Positions 1 to 10,806 of a stretch of 64,000 nt of DNA are shown piece by piece; within the stretch, counting starts at the first letter, position 1; the number at the start of each line of letters is the position of its first letter. The notes under the pieces were generated by a model. It had not been told where the DNA came from. It searched no databases and saw only the letters and a list, made by a program, of their open reading frames with translations. Where the stretch lies: assembly GCF_014207095.1 (NCBI RefSeq), contig NZ_JACHBG010000013.1, positions 62,001 through 126,000 on the forward strand, in the 5' to 3' direction. Source of the stretch: Martinezella lusitana. GTDB lineage: Bacteria; Pseudomonadota; Alphaproteobacteria; Rhizobiales; Rhizobiaceae. A program made the position numbers and the translations under genes.

Positions 1-41
1 ACAGAGGCGTTTGGAGAACGCCGTCAAAGGAGGAGGAACGA

Positions 42-1289
42 ATGCGCAAATTGATGATGGCATTGGTCGGCGCTACGGCGCTGGTCGCAGCAAGCGTGAC
101 CGGTGCACTGGCCGAGGGCAAGAAGGCCGAAGTCCTGCATTGGTGGACATCCGGCGGCGAAGCCGCCGCAGTCAAGGAACTCGCCAAGGCCTTCAACGCC
201 GCCGGCGGCGAATGGGTGGATACTGCAATTGCCGGATCTGGCTCGACGGCCCGCCCGATCGGCATCAACCGCATCATCGGCGGCAACCCGCCGGCCGCCA
301 TGCAGTTCAACACCGGTACGCAGATGAACGATCTCGCCCAGCAGGGCCTGCTGCGGCCGCTCGACGATCTGGCCAAGGAACAGGACTGGAAGTCTGTCCT
401 GACGCCATCCTTCTATCAAGCCATCCAGTATAACGGCCATATCTACGGTGCGCCGATCAACGACCATGGTCAGAACTGGCTGTTCTATTCGAAGCCCGTT
501 TTCGCCAAGGCGGGCGTGACCGCCGAGCCGAAAACCTGGGATGAAATGTTTGCCGCACTCGACAAGATCAAGGCCGCAGGCCTGATTCCTGTTGCTGTCG
601 GCGGCCAGCCCTGGCAGCTGCAGCTGATGTTCAACGCCATCCTGCTTGGCGAAGGTGGCAAGGATCTTTACGGCAAGGTCTGGAAGGATCTCGACACCAG
701 CGCCGTCAAGTCCGACAAGTTCAAGCATGTTGCGGAAGTCTTCGCCAAGTTGCGCAACTATCAGGATACAGGCAGCCCGAACCGCGATTGGAACGTTGCG
801 ACCGGCATGCTGATCGACGGCAAGGCCGGCATCCAGTTCATGGGTGACTGGGCCAAGGGTGAATTCATCCATGCCGGCCTCGCCGCCGACAAGGATTTCG
901 GCTGCATCCTCGGACCGGGCGAATCCAACTTCATGATGGGCGGCGACATCTTCGTCTTCCCGGTCCTGAAGGACAAGGCGACAACCGATGCACAGACCCT
1001 TTTGGCAACGGTCATCATGTCGAAGGAAGGTCAGGTCGCCTTCAACTCCAAGAAGGGGTCCGTGCCCGTGCGTCTCGACGTCGATACGTCGAAGCTTGAT
1101 GCCTGCGCACAGAAGGGCTTGACCGCGCTCAAGGATCCGAGCCGCCAGATTCTGACCTCCGACGTGTTGACGCCGCAGGATATCGTCCAGACCGAACAGG
1201 ACCTTGTCGCCCAGTATTGGACGACCCCGAGCATGACGGCCGACCAGTTCGCCGATCAGTTCGCCAAGGTCATCGAGCAGGCGAAGTAA
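42..1289 (+). CDS. Sugar ABC transporter substrate-binding protein (CUT1)
   Basis: 415-residue periplasmic binding protein of the extracellular solute-binding family 1. It should capture a sugar and hand it to the two permeases that follow. Residues 1-24 are a clear Sec signal peptide (MRKLMM, a hydrophobic stretch, then GALA). The mature start EVLHWWTSGGEAAAVKEL resembles GtsA-type glucose/mannose binding proteins. An AAAGGAGGAGG ribosome binding site sits just before the ATG. It is the first gene of a four-gene importer; the 41 bases before it are too few to show the promoter or any earlier gene. The exact sugar cannot be read from sequence; a glucose/mannose-like hexose is inferred from resemblance only. 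Confidence 0.9.
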   Translation: MRKLMMALVGATALVAASVTGALAEGKKAEVLHWWTSGGEAAAVKELAKAFNAAGGEWVDTAIAGSGSTARPIGINRIIGGNPPAAMQFNTGTQMNDLAQQGLLRPLDDLAKEQDWKSVLTPSFYQAIQYNGHIYGAPINDHGQNWLFYSKPVFAKAGVTAEPKTWDEMFAALDKIKAAGLIPVAVGGQPWQLQLMFNAILLGEGGKDLYGKVWKDLDTSAVKSDKFKHVAEVFAKLRNYQDTGSPNRDWNVATGMLIDGKAGIQFMGDWAKGEFIHAGLAADKDFGCILGPGESNFMMGGDIFVFPVLKDKATTDAQTLLATVIMSKEGQVAFNSKKGSVPVRLDVDTSKLDACAQKGLTALKDPSRQILTSDVLTPQDIVQTEQDLVAQYWTTPSMTADQFADQFAKVIEQAK

Positions 1290-1307
1290 GCTTCACCGAC
1301 ATCCATG

Positions 1308-1331
1308 CGGCGGCAGGTTCGCCTGCCGCCG
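1308..1331 (+). terminator. Intercistronic hairpin after the sugar-binding gene
   Basis: A perfect 10-bp stem (CGGCGGCAGG with CCTGCCGCCG) closed by a TTCG tetraloop lies 18 bases after the binding-protein stop and before the first permease. No T tract follows, so it is more likely an mRNA-stabilising or attenuating hairpin that keeps binding-protein message above permease message than a full terminator. Confidence 0.6.
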
Positions 1332-1362
1332 GTTCTCATGAATGCTGAGGAGGAGTGCGCCC

Positions 1363-2301
1363 ATGACCACACCTGAAACAAGCGCCGCTGCCGTCGGCGC
1401 GACCGTCGCGCCGAAAGCCGCCACCCGCAGGCGGGTGCATTTCTCGCCTTATTTGGCTCTGCTGCCGGCTTTTGCCATCGTCGTCCTGGCCTATGTCGTG
1501 ACGGTCGTCTGGAACATCTGGATATCTTTCACCGACAGCAAGGTGCTGCCAGTCAACATTTTTGTCGGCACCAAGCAATATGAGCGACTGTTCGATACGG
1601 CGCGCTGGCTGATATCGCTGCAAAATGTCGTGGTTTTCGGCGTCCTCTTCATCGCCGGTTGTCTGATCCTCGGCTTTCTTCTTGCCGTGGCGCTAGACCA
1701 GAAGGTGCGCTTCGAAAACACCTTCCGCACGATCTTCCTCTATCCTTTCGCCATGTCCTTCATCGTCACCGGCCTTGTCTGGCAGTGGATCATGAATCCG
1801 ACGCTTGGGCTGCAGAAGGTCGCCGACAGCATCGGCTTCACCTGGTTCCGCTTCGACTGGATCGTCCAGAGCGACCTCGCCCTCTATGTCATCGTGCTTG
1901 CCGGCATCTGGCAGTCTTCAGGGCTTGTCATGGCGATCATGCTGGCGGGATTGCGCGGAATCGACCGCGAGCTCTGGAAGGCCACACGCATTGACGGTAT
2001 TCCGAGCTGGCGCGTCTACCTCCACATCGTCATCCCGATCCTGAGGCCAACCATCATTACCGCAAGCGTCCTCCTGGCGATTGCCGTCGTCAGGGTTTAC
2101 GAGCTTGTGCTGGCAACGACCGGCGGCGGACCAGGAATATCGACCGAAGTGCCCGGAAAGTTCATCATGGACTACCTCTTCGGGCGCGGTAACATCGGGC
2201 TTGCAACCGGCGCGTCGACCGTGATGTTCATCACTGTGGTCATCCTCGTGACGCCCTGGCTCTACTATGAATATTTCCGCGAAAAGCCGAGGGGGAACTG
2301 A
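1363..2301 (+). CDS. Sugar ABC transporter permease (MalF-like)
   Basis: 312-residue inner-membrane permease of the CUT1 binding-protein-dependent family. After a short cytosolic leader it has about six hydrophobic segments. The ATPase-docking EAA loop is visible as LWKATRIDGIPSW followed by a hydrophobic IVIPILRP run. The ATG at 1363 (MTTPETS) is chosen over an upstream ATG at 1342 because GAGGAGGAG lies directly before it. Its TGA overlaps the ATG of the next permease, so the two are translationally coupled. The partner permease and ATPase follow. Confidence 0.9.
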   Translation: MTTPETSAAAVGATVAPKAATRRRVHFSPYLALLPAFAIVVLAYVVTVVWNIWISFTDSKVLPVNIFVGTKQYERLFDTARWLISLQNVVVFGVLFIAGCLILGFLLAVALDQKVRFENTFRTIFLYPFAMSFIVTGLVWQWIMNPTLGLQKVADSIGFTWFRFDWIVQSDLALYVIVLAGIWQSSGLVMAIMLAGLRGIDRELWKATRIDGIPSWRVYLHIVIPILRPTIITASVLLAIAVVRVYELVLATTGGGPGISTEVPGKFIMDYLFGRGNIGLATGASTVMFITVVILVTPWLYYEYFREKPRGN

Positions 2302-3209
2302 TGACGATGCCATCTTCCGTCACTGGTGCCATGCAGGGTCCGACCGGCCGCAAGCCACAGCATCTGACCCCGGGGCGTATAGGCCTTTATCTCTTTCTCG
2401 CCATTGCGGCGTTGTTCTTCCTGCTGCCGCTTTATGTGATGCTTGTGACATCCTTCAAGTCCATGCCGGAAATCCGGCAGGGCAACATCTTTGCCTTTCC
2501 GCAAGCCTGGTCGGCCGATGCCTGGATACAGGCGTGGAGCACCGCCTGTACCGGCCTTGAATGTGGCGGCATCAGCGTCGGCTTCTGGAATTCGGTGAAG
2601 ATCCTGATCCCGAGCATGATCCTGTCGATCTTCATTTCATCGCTGACCGGCTATGCGCTTTCTTTCTGGCGGGTGAGGGGAGCAAACGTGCTCTTTGCCG
2701 TCCTGCTGCTTGGCGCTTTCATCCCTTATCAGGTGTTCATCTATCCTCTGGTGCTGATCTACCGTGATATCGGGATCTATTCGACTTTGCCTTGCATCAT
2801 CATCACCCATACGGTTTTCGGCCTGCCGGTGCTGACGCTTTTGTTCCGCAACTACTATTCCAGCCTGCCGATGGAGCTGTTCAAGGCTGCGCGCATCGAC
2901 GGCGCGGGACTATGGCAGATCTTCTTCCGCTTGATGATACCCATGTCGATCCCGATTTTGGTGGTGGCGTCGATCCTGCAGGTGACAGGCATTTGGAACG
3001 ACTTCCTGTTCGGCGTGGTTTTCGCCGGCCGCGAAAACTTCCCCATGACCGTGCAGCTCAACAACATCGTCAACTCCACCCAGGGTGAGAAGCTCTACAA
3101 CGTCAACATGGCGGCAACGATCTTGACCGCTCTCATTCCGCTGATCGTCTATTTCGGTTCAGGTCGCTGGTTCGTGCGCGGTATCACCGCGGGTGCAGTC
3201 AAGGGATAG
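2301..3209 (+). CDS. Sugar ABC transporter permease (MalG-like)
   Basis: 302-residue second membrane subunit of the importer. It has a first transmembrane segment near residue 30, a periplasmic loop with two cysteines (ACTGLECGG, near residue 80) typical of GtsC-like permeases, then a cluster of membrane spans. The EAA loop reads ELFKAARIDGAGLWQIFF. The start codon overlaps the previous stop (TGATG). The ATPase gene begins three bases after the stop, so all four genes form one operon. Confidence 0.9.
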   Translation: MTMPSSVTGAMQGPTGRKPQHLTPGRIGLYLFLAIAALFFLLPLYVMLVTSFKSMPEIRQGNIFAFPQAWSADAWIQAWSTACTGLECGGISVGFWNSVKILIPSMILSIFISSLTGYALSFWRVRGANVLFAVLLLGAFIPYQVFIYPLVLIYRDIGIYSTLPCIIITHTVFGLPVLTLLFRNYYSSLPMELFKAARIDGAGLWQIFFRLMIPMSIPILVVASILQVTGIWNDFLFGVVFAGRENFPMTVQLNNIVNSTQGEKLYNVNMAATILTALIPLIVYFGSGRWFVRGITAGAVKG

Positions 3210-3212
3210 TTC

Positions 3213-4298
3213 ATGGCCAATGTTTCCATTCGCGAACTTGCAATCGATTTCGGCAACGTCAACGTTCTGAAATCGCTCAATCTTGAGATAAATTCGGGCG
3301 AGTTCATCGTTCTGCTCGGCCCGTCCGGCTGCGGCAAGTCGACCTTGCTCAACGCCATCGCCGGCCTCACGGATATCAGTGATGGGCAGATCTGGATCGG
3401 CGACAAGAACGTCACCTGGGAGGAGCCGAAGGATCGCGGCATTGGCATGGTGTTTCAGTCCTACGCGCTCTATCCGACGATGACGGTCGAGGGAAATCTC
3501 TCCTTCGGGCTGCGCATCGCCGGCATGCCGAAGGAGGAGATCGCGGAGCGCGTCAATCGCGCTGTACAAATCCTGCAGATCGACCCGTTGCGCAAGCGGC
3601 GTCCGGGCGAACTCTCCGGCGGTCAGCGGCAGCGCGTCGCCATCGGGCGCGCGCTGGTGCGCGATGTCGATGTCTTCCTGTTCGACGAACCGCTCTCCAA
3701 TCTCGATGCCAAGCTTAGAACCGAGTTGCGCGTCGAGTTGAAACGGCTCCACAGTGGCCTCGGCTCGACGATGATCTATGTCACGCACGACCAGATCGAG
3801 GCGCTGACCCTGGCGGACCGCATTGCCGTCATGAGCGGCGGGGTGATTCAGCAATTCGCCTCGCCGAAGGAAATCTATCGCCGTCCGGTCAACCGCTTCG
3901 TTGCGGGCTTCGTCGGCTCACCTTCCATGAACTTCCTTTCGGGCCAGGTGACGAGCAGCAATGGCATGCCCGCCTTTGCGCTGCCCGATGGCCGCAAGAT
4001 CGATCTCAACGGTTATGAGTTTTTCGGCACACCCGGCGAAGGCCGGAAGGCAACGCTCGGCGTGCGGCCGGAGCAAATGCAGTTCCAGCCGGCCAGCGAT
4101 AGGGCCTCAAGCCTGCCGGCGACTTTCACCATCGTCGAGCCGATGGGCTCGGATAACCTGATCTGGGGCCAGGTCGGCAGTGAGACCTTGTCGGTGCGTA
4201 TCGATGCCGATGAGGAGATCGCGCTCGGCAGCGAGCAGCCGGCCTACTTCCAGCCCGCGCTTGCGTCGTTGTTCGGTGAAGACGGACAGCGTTTATAG
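3213..4298 (+). CDS. Sugar ABC transporter ATPase (UgpC/MsmK/MalK type)
   Basis: 361-residue ATP-hydrolysing subunit. Visible motifs are Walker A GPSGCGKST (residues 36-44), Q-loop QSYALYP, signature LSGGQRQRVAIGRAL, Walker B VFLFDEPLSNLD and the switch histidine in YVTHDQIEALTLA. The C-terminal third (VGSPSMNFL onward, with LGVRPEQM) is the TOBE/regulatory domain found in MalK-type ATPases. It closes the four-gene importer and is followed by a hairpin shared with the convergent methyltransferase gene. Confidence 0.93.
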   Translation: MANVSIRELAIDFGNVNVLKSLNLEINSGEFIVLLGPSGCGKSTLLNAIAGLTDISDGQIWIGDKNVTWEEPKDRGIGMVFQSYALYPTMTVEGNLSFGLRIAGMPKEEIAERVNRAVQILQIDPLRKRRPGELSGGQRQRVAIGRALVRDVDVFLFDEPLSNLDAKLRTELRVELKRLHSGLGSTMIYVTHDQIEALTLADRIAVMSGGVIQQFASPKEIYRRPVNRFVAGFVGSPSMNFLSGQVTSSNGMPAFALPDGRKIDLNGYEFFGTPGEGRKATLGVRPEQMQFQPASDRASSLPATFTIVEPMGSDNLIWGQVGSETLSVRIDADEEIALGSEQPAYFQPALASLFGEDGQRL

Positions 4299-4309
4299 CG
4301 CGTCACGCT

Positions 4310-4335
4310 TGCCGCGCGCTCGGAGACGCGCGGCA
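4310..4335. terminator. Bidirectional terminator hairpin
   Basis: Inverted repeat TGCCGCGCG / CGCGCGGCA with an 8-base loop, in the 43-base gap between the convergent ABC ATPase and methyltransferase genes. No strong T tract is present. Confidence 0.5.
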
Positions 4336-4341
4336 GACGCC

Positions 4342-5403
4342 TCATGCCTTGACCTCGAAGACCATGTTGAATGGTGTTTCGGTGGCTTTGCGGAAATGAG
4401 AATAGCCTGCATCCATCGCAACCTTGCGCAGCTTCAGTTCACCCGCCTGCGCGCCTAAACCCAGCCCAACTTCCTGGGATAGTGACGCCGGCGTGCAAAT
4501 CATCGTGGATGCGCCATAGAAGACGCGCCCAACGGGATTGAGATTGTCCTTCAGGCAATCATGCGCAAAGGGTTCGACGATCATCCAGATACCGTCATCC
4601 GCAAGGCATTCCTTGACATGTTTGCCTGCACCGACAGGATCACCCATATCGTGCAGACAATCGAACATCGCGACGAGATCGTAGTCGACGGCCGGGAAAT
4701 CCTTGGCGCTTGCCTGCTCGAACGTGATGCGGTCGGCAACGCCCGCTTCCTTCGCAGCGGCTTTTGCTCGCTCGATGGAAGGCAGATGATAGTCAAAGCC
4801 GAAGAACGTCGAGTTCGGATAGGCTTGCGCCATCAGGATGGTCGAAGCGCCGTGGCCGCAGCCTACATCGGCAACCATGGCACCGGCCTTTAGCTTTTCC
4901 TCCATGCCGTTCAGTGCCGGTATCCATTCCGAAACGAGATGGCTGTTGTAGCCAGGCCGGAAGAAGCGCTCTGTTCCACGAAACAGGCAGGCGTTGTGCT
5001 CATGCCAGCCGAGGCCGCTGCCGGTCTTGAAGGCATTGGCGATTTTGGGCTCGTCGAGCCACATGGATTGTACGACATCGAAGGCGCCGGTGAAAAAGGC
5101 CGGGCTATTCTCCTCGGCAAACACCATCGCCTGCTCCGGCGACAGATAGAAGCGTTCGGTCCCGTCGTCGTAGCTGACATAGTCGGCCGCGGCCTGCGCC
5201 GACAGCCACTCGCGCACGTAGCGTTCCTTCACGCCGACTTTGTCGGCCAATTCCGCCGACGTCATCGGCGTCCCGTCCGCCATGGCCCGGAACAGGCCCA
5301 GATGGTCCCCGAGTGTTACCAATACGCCCGAGACCGCCGCACCGAGATCGCCGACCAAGCGTCCGACGAGGCTATCGAGTTTCTGCATATCAGGTTCGCG
5401 CAT
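4342..5403 (-). CDS. Class I SAM-dependent methyltransferase with N-terminal winged helix
   Basis: 353-residue cytosolic methyltransferase. Residues about 20-90 look like the winged-helix dimerisation domain of O-methyltransferase or Rv2258c-like proteins (TSAELADKVGVKERYVREWL). The SAM-binding motif I is VADVGCGHGAS (178-187), followed by FFGFDYHLPSIERAK and an acidic YDLVAMFDCLHDM motif. GGGAGG lies seven bases before the ATG at 5403, which supports that start over the internal Met6. The substrate is unknown. The gene stands alone, convergent to the sugar importer. Confidence 0.85.
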   Translation of the reverse strand: MREPDMQKLDSLVGRLVGDLGAAVSGVLVTLGDHLGLFRAMADGTPMTSAELADKVGVKERYVREWLSAQAAADYVSYDDGTERFYLSPEQAMVFAEENSPAFFTGAFDVVQSMWLDEPKIANAFKTGSGLGWHEHNACLFRGTERFFRPGYNSHLVSEWIPALNGMEEKLKAGAMVADVGCGHGASTILMAQAYPNSTFFGFDYHLPSIERAKAAAKEAGVADRITFEQASAKDFPAVDYDLVAMFDCLHDMGDPVGAGKHVKECLADDGIWMIVEPFAHDCLKDNLNPVGRVFYGASTMICTPASLSQEVGLGLGAQAGELKLRKVAMDAGYSHFRKATETPFNMVFEVKA

Positions 5404-5588
5404 GACATCCTCCCATCAGAATTGATGCAGCATTCCGTCATGATGTATTCGAATAGGAAATCATACTCCCGGGCAGCCGGGCGCGCAATTAAGCCATCCG
5501 GTTGAGCGTGCTCTGCGCCGCCCAGCAGGAAATGCAACCTATTGACGCAATTGGTCGTTTCTGGCGTTCAGAAAGGCATCTTGGGGCT

Positions 5589-6140
5589 TTAGTTTGACTG
5601 CGCCAGTTCCTTCTCCAAAACGGACAGAAGGCGAGGGTCGTCCGGCGTCACGTCCGGTGCGAAGCGTGCCACGACCTTGCCGTTGCGGCCGATCAGGAAT
5701 TTCTCGAAATTCCAGACAACGCCGCCGTCCTGCCCGGTTTCCAGACCGTGCTTTGCAAGACGTTCGCGCATCGGCCCATCGCCGGTTGCTTCGACGCCTG
5801 ACGCGATCAGGCCGTTATAGAGAGGATGCCGGTCTTGGCCGGTTACGGCGATCTTGGAAAACATCGGGAATTGCACGTCGTAGGTCAGCGTGCAGAAGCT
5901 CAGAATGTCCTCGTTCGTACCGGGTTCCTGTCCCTTAAAATCGTTGGCGGGGAAGCCGGCGATGACAAGACCTTCGTCGCGCTTGTCTTCGTAGAGCTTT
6001 TCCAACGCCTCATACTGAACGGTCAGCCCGCATTTGGAGGCGACGTTGACGACCATGATGACCTTGCCGCGATAATCGGCAAGCGTCGTATCGCCGCCAT
6101 CGATCCTTTTCACCGGAATATCGAGCACGCTGTCAGTCAT
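5589..6140 (-). CDS. Glutathione peroxidase family protein (cysteine type)
   Basis: 183-residue peroxidase of the GPx/BtuE family, reducing peroxides with thiol partners. The peroxidatic residue is Cys37 in VNVASKCGLT, where animal enzymes carry selenocysteine. The glutamine of FPANDFKGQEPGTN and the tryptophan of VWNFEKFLIG complete the catalytic set. The ATG at 6140 (MTDSVLDIP) follows GGAG and matches the usual family start; the frame stays open upstream but that extension has no homologous look. It sits directly downstream of a peptide/glutathione-type importer operon on the same strand. Confidence 0.9.
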   Translation of the reverse strand: MTDSVLDIPVKRIDGGDTTLADYRGKVIMVVNVASKCGLTVQYEALEKLYEDKRDEGLVIAGFPANDFKGQEPGTNEDILSFCTLTYDVQFPMFSKIAVTGQDRHPLYNGLIASGVEATGDGPMRERLAKHGLETGQDGGVVWNFEKFLIGRNGKVVARFAPDVTPDDPRLLSVLEKELAQSN

Positions 6141-6219
6141 TATCTTCACTCCAATCCTTTGGAAAAGCAGGATGCCGATATTTGTCTGGATTTCAACGCC
6201 GTCAAGGTCAGAAATGAGT

Positions 6220-8067
<1,848 letters not shown>

Positions 8068-8115
8068 GAAATCCCCTTTTCCTGTTCTTGCACTTGGCGC
8101 AGCTGAGAGCGGCAG

Positions 8116-9903
8116 CTATCGTCCAATAGCGTAGGCCTGCATAAGTCGCGGCGTCGCGGCCGCGCGTAGCAGGCCGTCCGCGTCGCGCCTTGCTGCAGTG
8201 AGACGCCCGACCGTCCACTCCGGCGCAACCGTCAACTGATGACCCTTTCTGCGCAGCGCATCGAGAACGTCCACGCTGAAATTCGCTTCCGCCGTAAGGC
8301 CGCCCGGTTCGCGCGTGCGCGGATAGAAGGAGCTCGGGAAATGCGTGCTATGGAATAGCGGCTTGTCGATCGCTTCCTGCAGGTTCAGCCCGTGGTGGAC
8401 ATAGCGCAGGAAGAAGGAGAGCTGCCATTGCTCCTGTTGATCGCCCCCGGGGGTGCCGAAGGCGAGTGTCGGTCGACCCTCGTGCAGCGCTAGCGTCGGC
8501 GTCAATGTCGTACGCGGCCGCTTGCCCGGCGCAAGCGAGGAGGGCAGGCCATGCTTCAGCCAGAACATCTGCGCGCGCGAATTCAGGCAGAAGCCGAGGC
8601 CGGGGATGATCGGCGAGGATTGCAGCCAACCACCGGACGGTGTGACCGATACCATGTTGCCCTCGCGGTCGATCACGTCGATATGCACGGTATCGCCGCG
8701 CTTTTCAGTGAGATGCGACATGGTGGGCTCGTAGACCGGGCCGCTTTTGGCCTCCGGCGCTTCGAGCATCTGCATGGTAAGGTCATACTGGCTCTCGAAT
8801 CCGGCCAGCTTGCCCGGCCGCAAGGCGAGTGAAGCTTCCGGTGTGATCAGCCTGCGACGTTTTTCGGCATAGGCATCGGAAAGGAGCGTCTCAACCGGCA
8901 CGGCCGAAAAATTCGGATCGCCGTAATAGACTTCGCGATCGGCAAAGGCGAGTTTCATGGCTTCGGTGACGGTATGCACGAAATCGGCACCGGCCGGGTC
9001 CATGCCGGCAACATCGAAGCCCTTCAGAAGAGACAGGGTTTGCAGGAAAACCGGTCCCTGGCCCCAGGGGCCGATCTTCGCGACATTCCAGCCGTGATAG
9101 TCATAGGTCAGTGGCTCCTCGACTGTGGCGGACCAGTTGGCCATGTCCTCCGCGTTCAACACGCCCTTGTGACGCTTACCGCTCGCATCCATGACTTCGG
9201 TCTTGCTGACGTAGCGATCAATCGCCTCGGCGACAAAGCCGCGGTAATAGGCATCTCGGGCGGCCTCAACCTGCGCCTCGCGACCGCTTTTGCTCTCAGC
9301 TTCGGCGACGATGCGCTTCCAGGTTTCGGCGAGAACGGGGTTCTTGAAATTGGACCACGGCCGAGGAGCGGAGCCTCCGGGGAGCCAGGTCTCGTAGGAA
9401 GTTGGCCATTCTTTGCGGTAGAAATCAGCCAGTCCCTCGATGGTCGCAGACACGCGCGGAAGAGCAGGGTGGCCATTCTCGGCGTAGTGGATCGCGGGTT
9501 CGAGAACGTCGCGGACGGTCAACGTGCCATAGTCGCGCAGCATCAGCATCCAGCCGTCAAAGGCGCCGGGGATGACGGTGGCGAGTAGGCCGTCGCCGGG
9601 GATGAGCGACAGACCCTCGCTCGTATAATGCTCGATCGTCGCACCGGCCGGCGCCGATCCCTGGGCGCAGATGACCTCGACCTTGTCCTTCTTCTTCGAA
9701 TAGAGAATGGCCGGCATGTCACCTCCTGGCCCGCAAAGATGCGGTTCGACGATCTGGAGCACGAAGCCGGTGGCAACCGCTGCGTCGAAGGCATTACCGC
9801 CTTTTTCGAGGATGCTCATGCCGACGGCAGACGCAATCCAGTGCGTCGAGGTGACGACGCCGAAAGTGCCGAGGATTTCGGGGCGGGTGGTGAATGCAGT
9901 CAT
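8116..9903 (-). CDS. Gamma-glutamyltransferase family protein
   Basis: 595-residue member of the Ntn-hydrolase gamma-glutamyltransferase family, which cleaves gamma-glutamyl bonds as in glutathione. It begins with the typical large-subunit N-terminus (LEKGGNAFDAAVATGFVLQIVEP, written here in part). The self-processing site is likely before Thr405 in EKRGDTVHIDVIDREGN, which would be the catalytic nucleophile. The glycine-rich SPSGGW-type loop of classical GGT is present only in variant form (TPSGGWLQSS). No signal peptide is visible, unlike periplasmic E. coli GGT, so it may act in the cytosol on imported substrate. It lies inside the importer operon. Confidence 0.88.
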   Translation of the reverse strand: MTAFTTRPEILGTFGVVTSTHWIASAVGMSILEKGGNAFDAAVATGFVLQIVEPHLCGPGGDMPAILYSKKKDKVEVICAQGSAPAGATIEHYTSEGLSLIPGDGLLATVIPGAFDGWMLMLRDYGTLTVRDVLEPAIHYAENGHPALPRVSATIEGLADFYRKEWPTSYETWLPGGSAPRPWSNFKNPVLAETWKRIVAEAESKSGREAQVEAARDAYYRGFVAEAIDRYVSKTEVMDASGKRHKGVLNAEDMANWSATVEEPLTYDYHGWNVAKIGPWGQGPVFLQTLSLLKGFDVAGMDPAGADFVHTVTEAMKLAFADREVYYGDPNFSAVPVETLLSDAYAEKRRRLITPEASLALRPGKLAGFESQYDLTMQMLEAPEAKSGPVYEPTMSHLTEKRGDTVHIDVIDREGNMVSVTPSGGWLQSSPIIPGLGFCLNSRAQMFWLKHGLPSSLAPGKRPRTTLTPTLALHEGRPTLAFGTPGGDQQEQWQLSFFLRYVHHGLNLQEAIDKPLFHSTHFPSSFYPRTREPGGLTAEANFSVDVLDALRRKGHQLTVAPEWTVGRLTAARRDADGLLRAAATPRLMQAYAIGR

Positions 9904-9927
9904 AGGGGGGCATCCTTTTGGGTTTAG

Positions 9928-10806
9928 TCATGCTTCGCGCGGGTCCAGCGCATCGCGCAGGCCGTCGCCGAGGAGATTGAAGCCGATCACGACGAGGAAG
10001 ATGGCGGCACCCGGCCACATGGCCATCCAGGGCGCCTGTTCCAGATAGTTTTTCGCGACGTTGAGCATCGAGCCCCAGCTTGCGGCGGGTGGCTGCTGGC
10101 CGAGCCCGAGGAAGGAGAGACTCGCCTCGGCGATGATAGCCGTCGCTATCGTCAGCGTTGCCTGCACGAGAATGGGAGCAAAGACGTTCGGCAAGATATA
10201 GCGAGTGATGATGCTGACGTGGCGCAGACCGATCGACCGGGCACCTTCGACATATTCCTCCGTCTTGACCGCCAGTACCTGGCCGCGTGTCAGCCGCACA
10301 AAGACCGGTGTTGCTGATAGCCCGATCGCGATCATTGCATTGGTGAGGCTCGGTCCGAGAAAGGCGGCAAGCGCAATGGCGGTGATAAGGAAGGGCATCG
10401 CCAGAAAGGCTTCGGTAATGCGCGAGATGATCTGGTCGATCCAGCCGTCGTAGTACCCGGAGATCAGGCCAAACGGCACGCCGATCAGGACTGCGATGGC
10501 GACAGAAAACACACCCGCCATCAGCGATGCCCGCGCGCCCCAGATCATGCGGGACAGGATGTCCCGGCCGAGATCGTCGGTGCCAAGCCAATGGGCAGCC
10601 GACGGCGCCTTGCGGATCGCCGACCAGCTTGTGGCGATCGGATCAGCGATTGGCAGGAGCGGGGCAAGCGCGGCAAGTGCCGTGAAAAAGAAGATGATCC
10701 CAAGCCCGACCAAGGCACCCTTGTTGGCTTTTAGCTTACGCCAAGCCCTGTTGGGCACGCGCTTGGCGGAAGGCTGCGCGACATTTGCCTGAACGATCGA
10801 GCTCAT
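9928..10806 (-). CDS. Peptide ABC transporter permease (DppC/GsiD-like)
   Basis: 292-residue inner-membrane permease. A cytosolic N-terminus leads into a first membrane span (LVGLGIIFFFTALAALAP), then the DppC-type motif HWLGTDDLGRDILSRMIWGAR and further spans. The docking loop includes EYVEGARSIGLRH and the C-terminal EASLSFLGLG motif is present. The ATG at 10806 (MSSIVQ) overlaps the stop of the preceding permease gene, so translation is coupled. The frame is open further upstream, but that segment overlaps the preceding permease and looks non-coding. Confidence 0.92.
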   Translation of the reverse strand: MSSIVQANVAQPSAKRVPNRAWRKLKANKGALVGLGIIFFFTALAALAPLLPIADPIATSWSAIRKAPSAAHWLGTDDLGRDILSRMIWGARASLMAGVFSVAIAVLIGVPFGLISGYYDGWIDQIISRITEAFLAMPFLITAIALAAFLGPSLTNAMIAIGLSATPVFVRLTRGQVLAVKTEEYVEGARSIGLRHVSIITRYILPNVFAPILVQATLTIATAIIAEASLSFLGLGQQPPAASWGSMLNVAKNYLEQAPWMAMWPGAAIFLVVIGFNLLGDGLRDALDPREA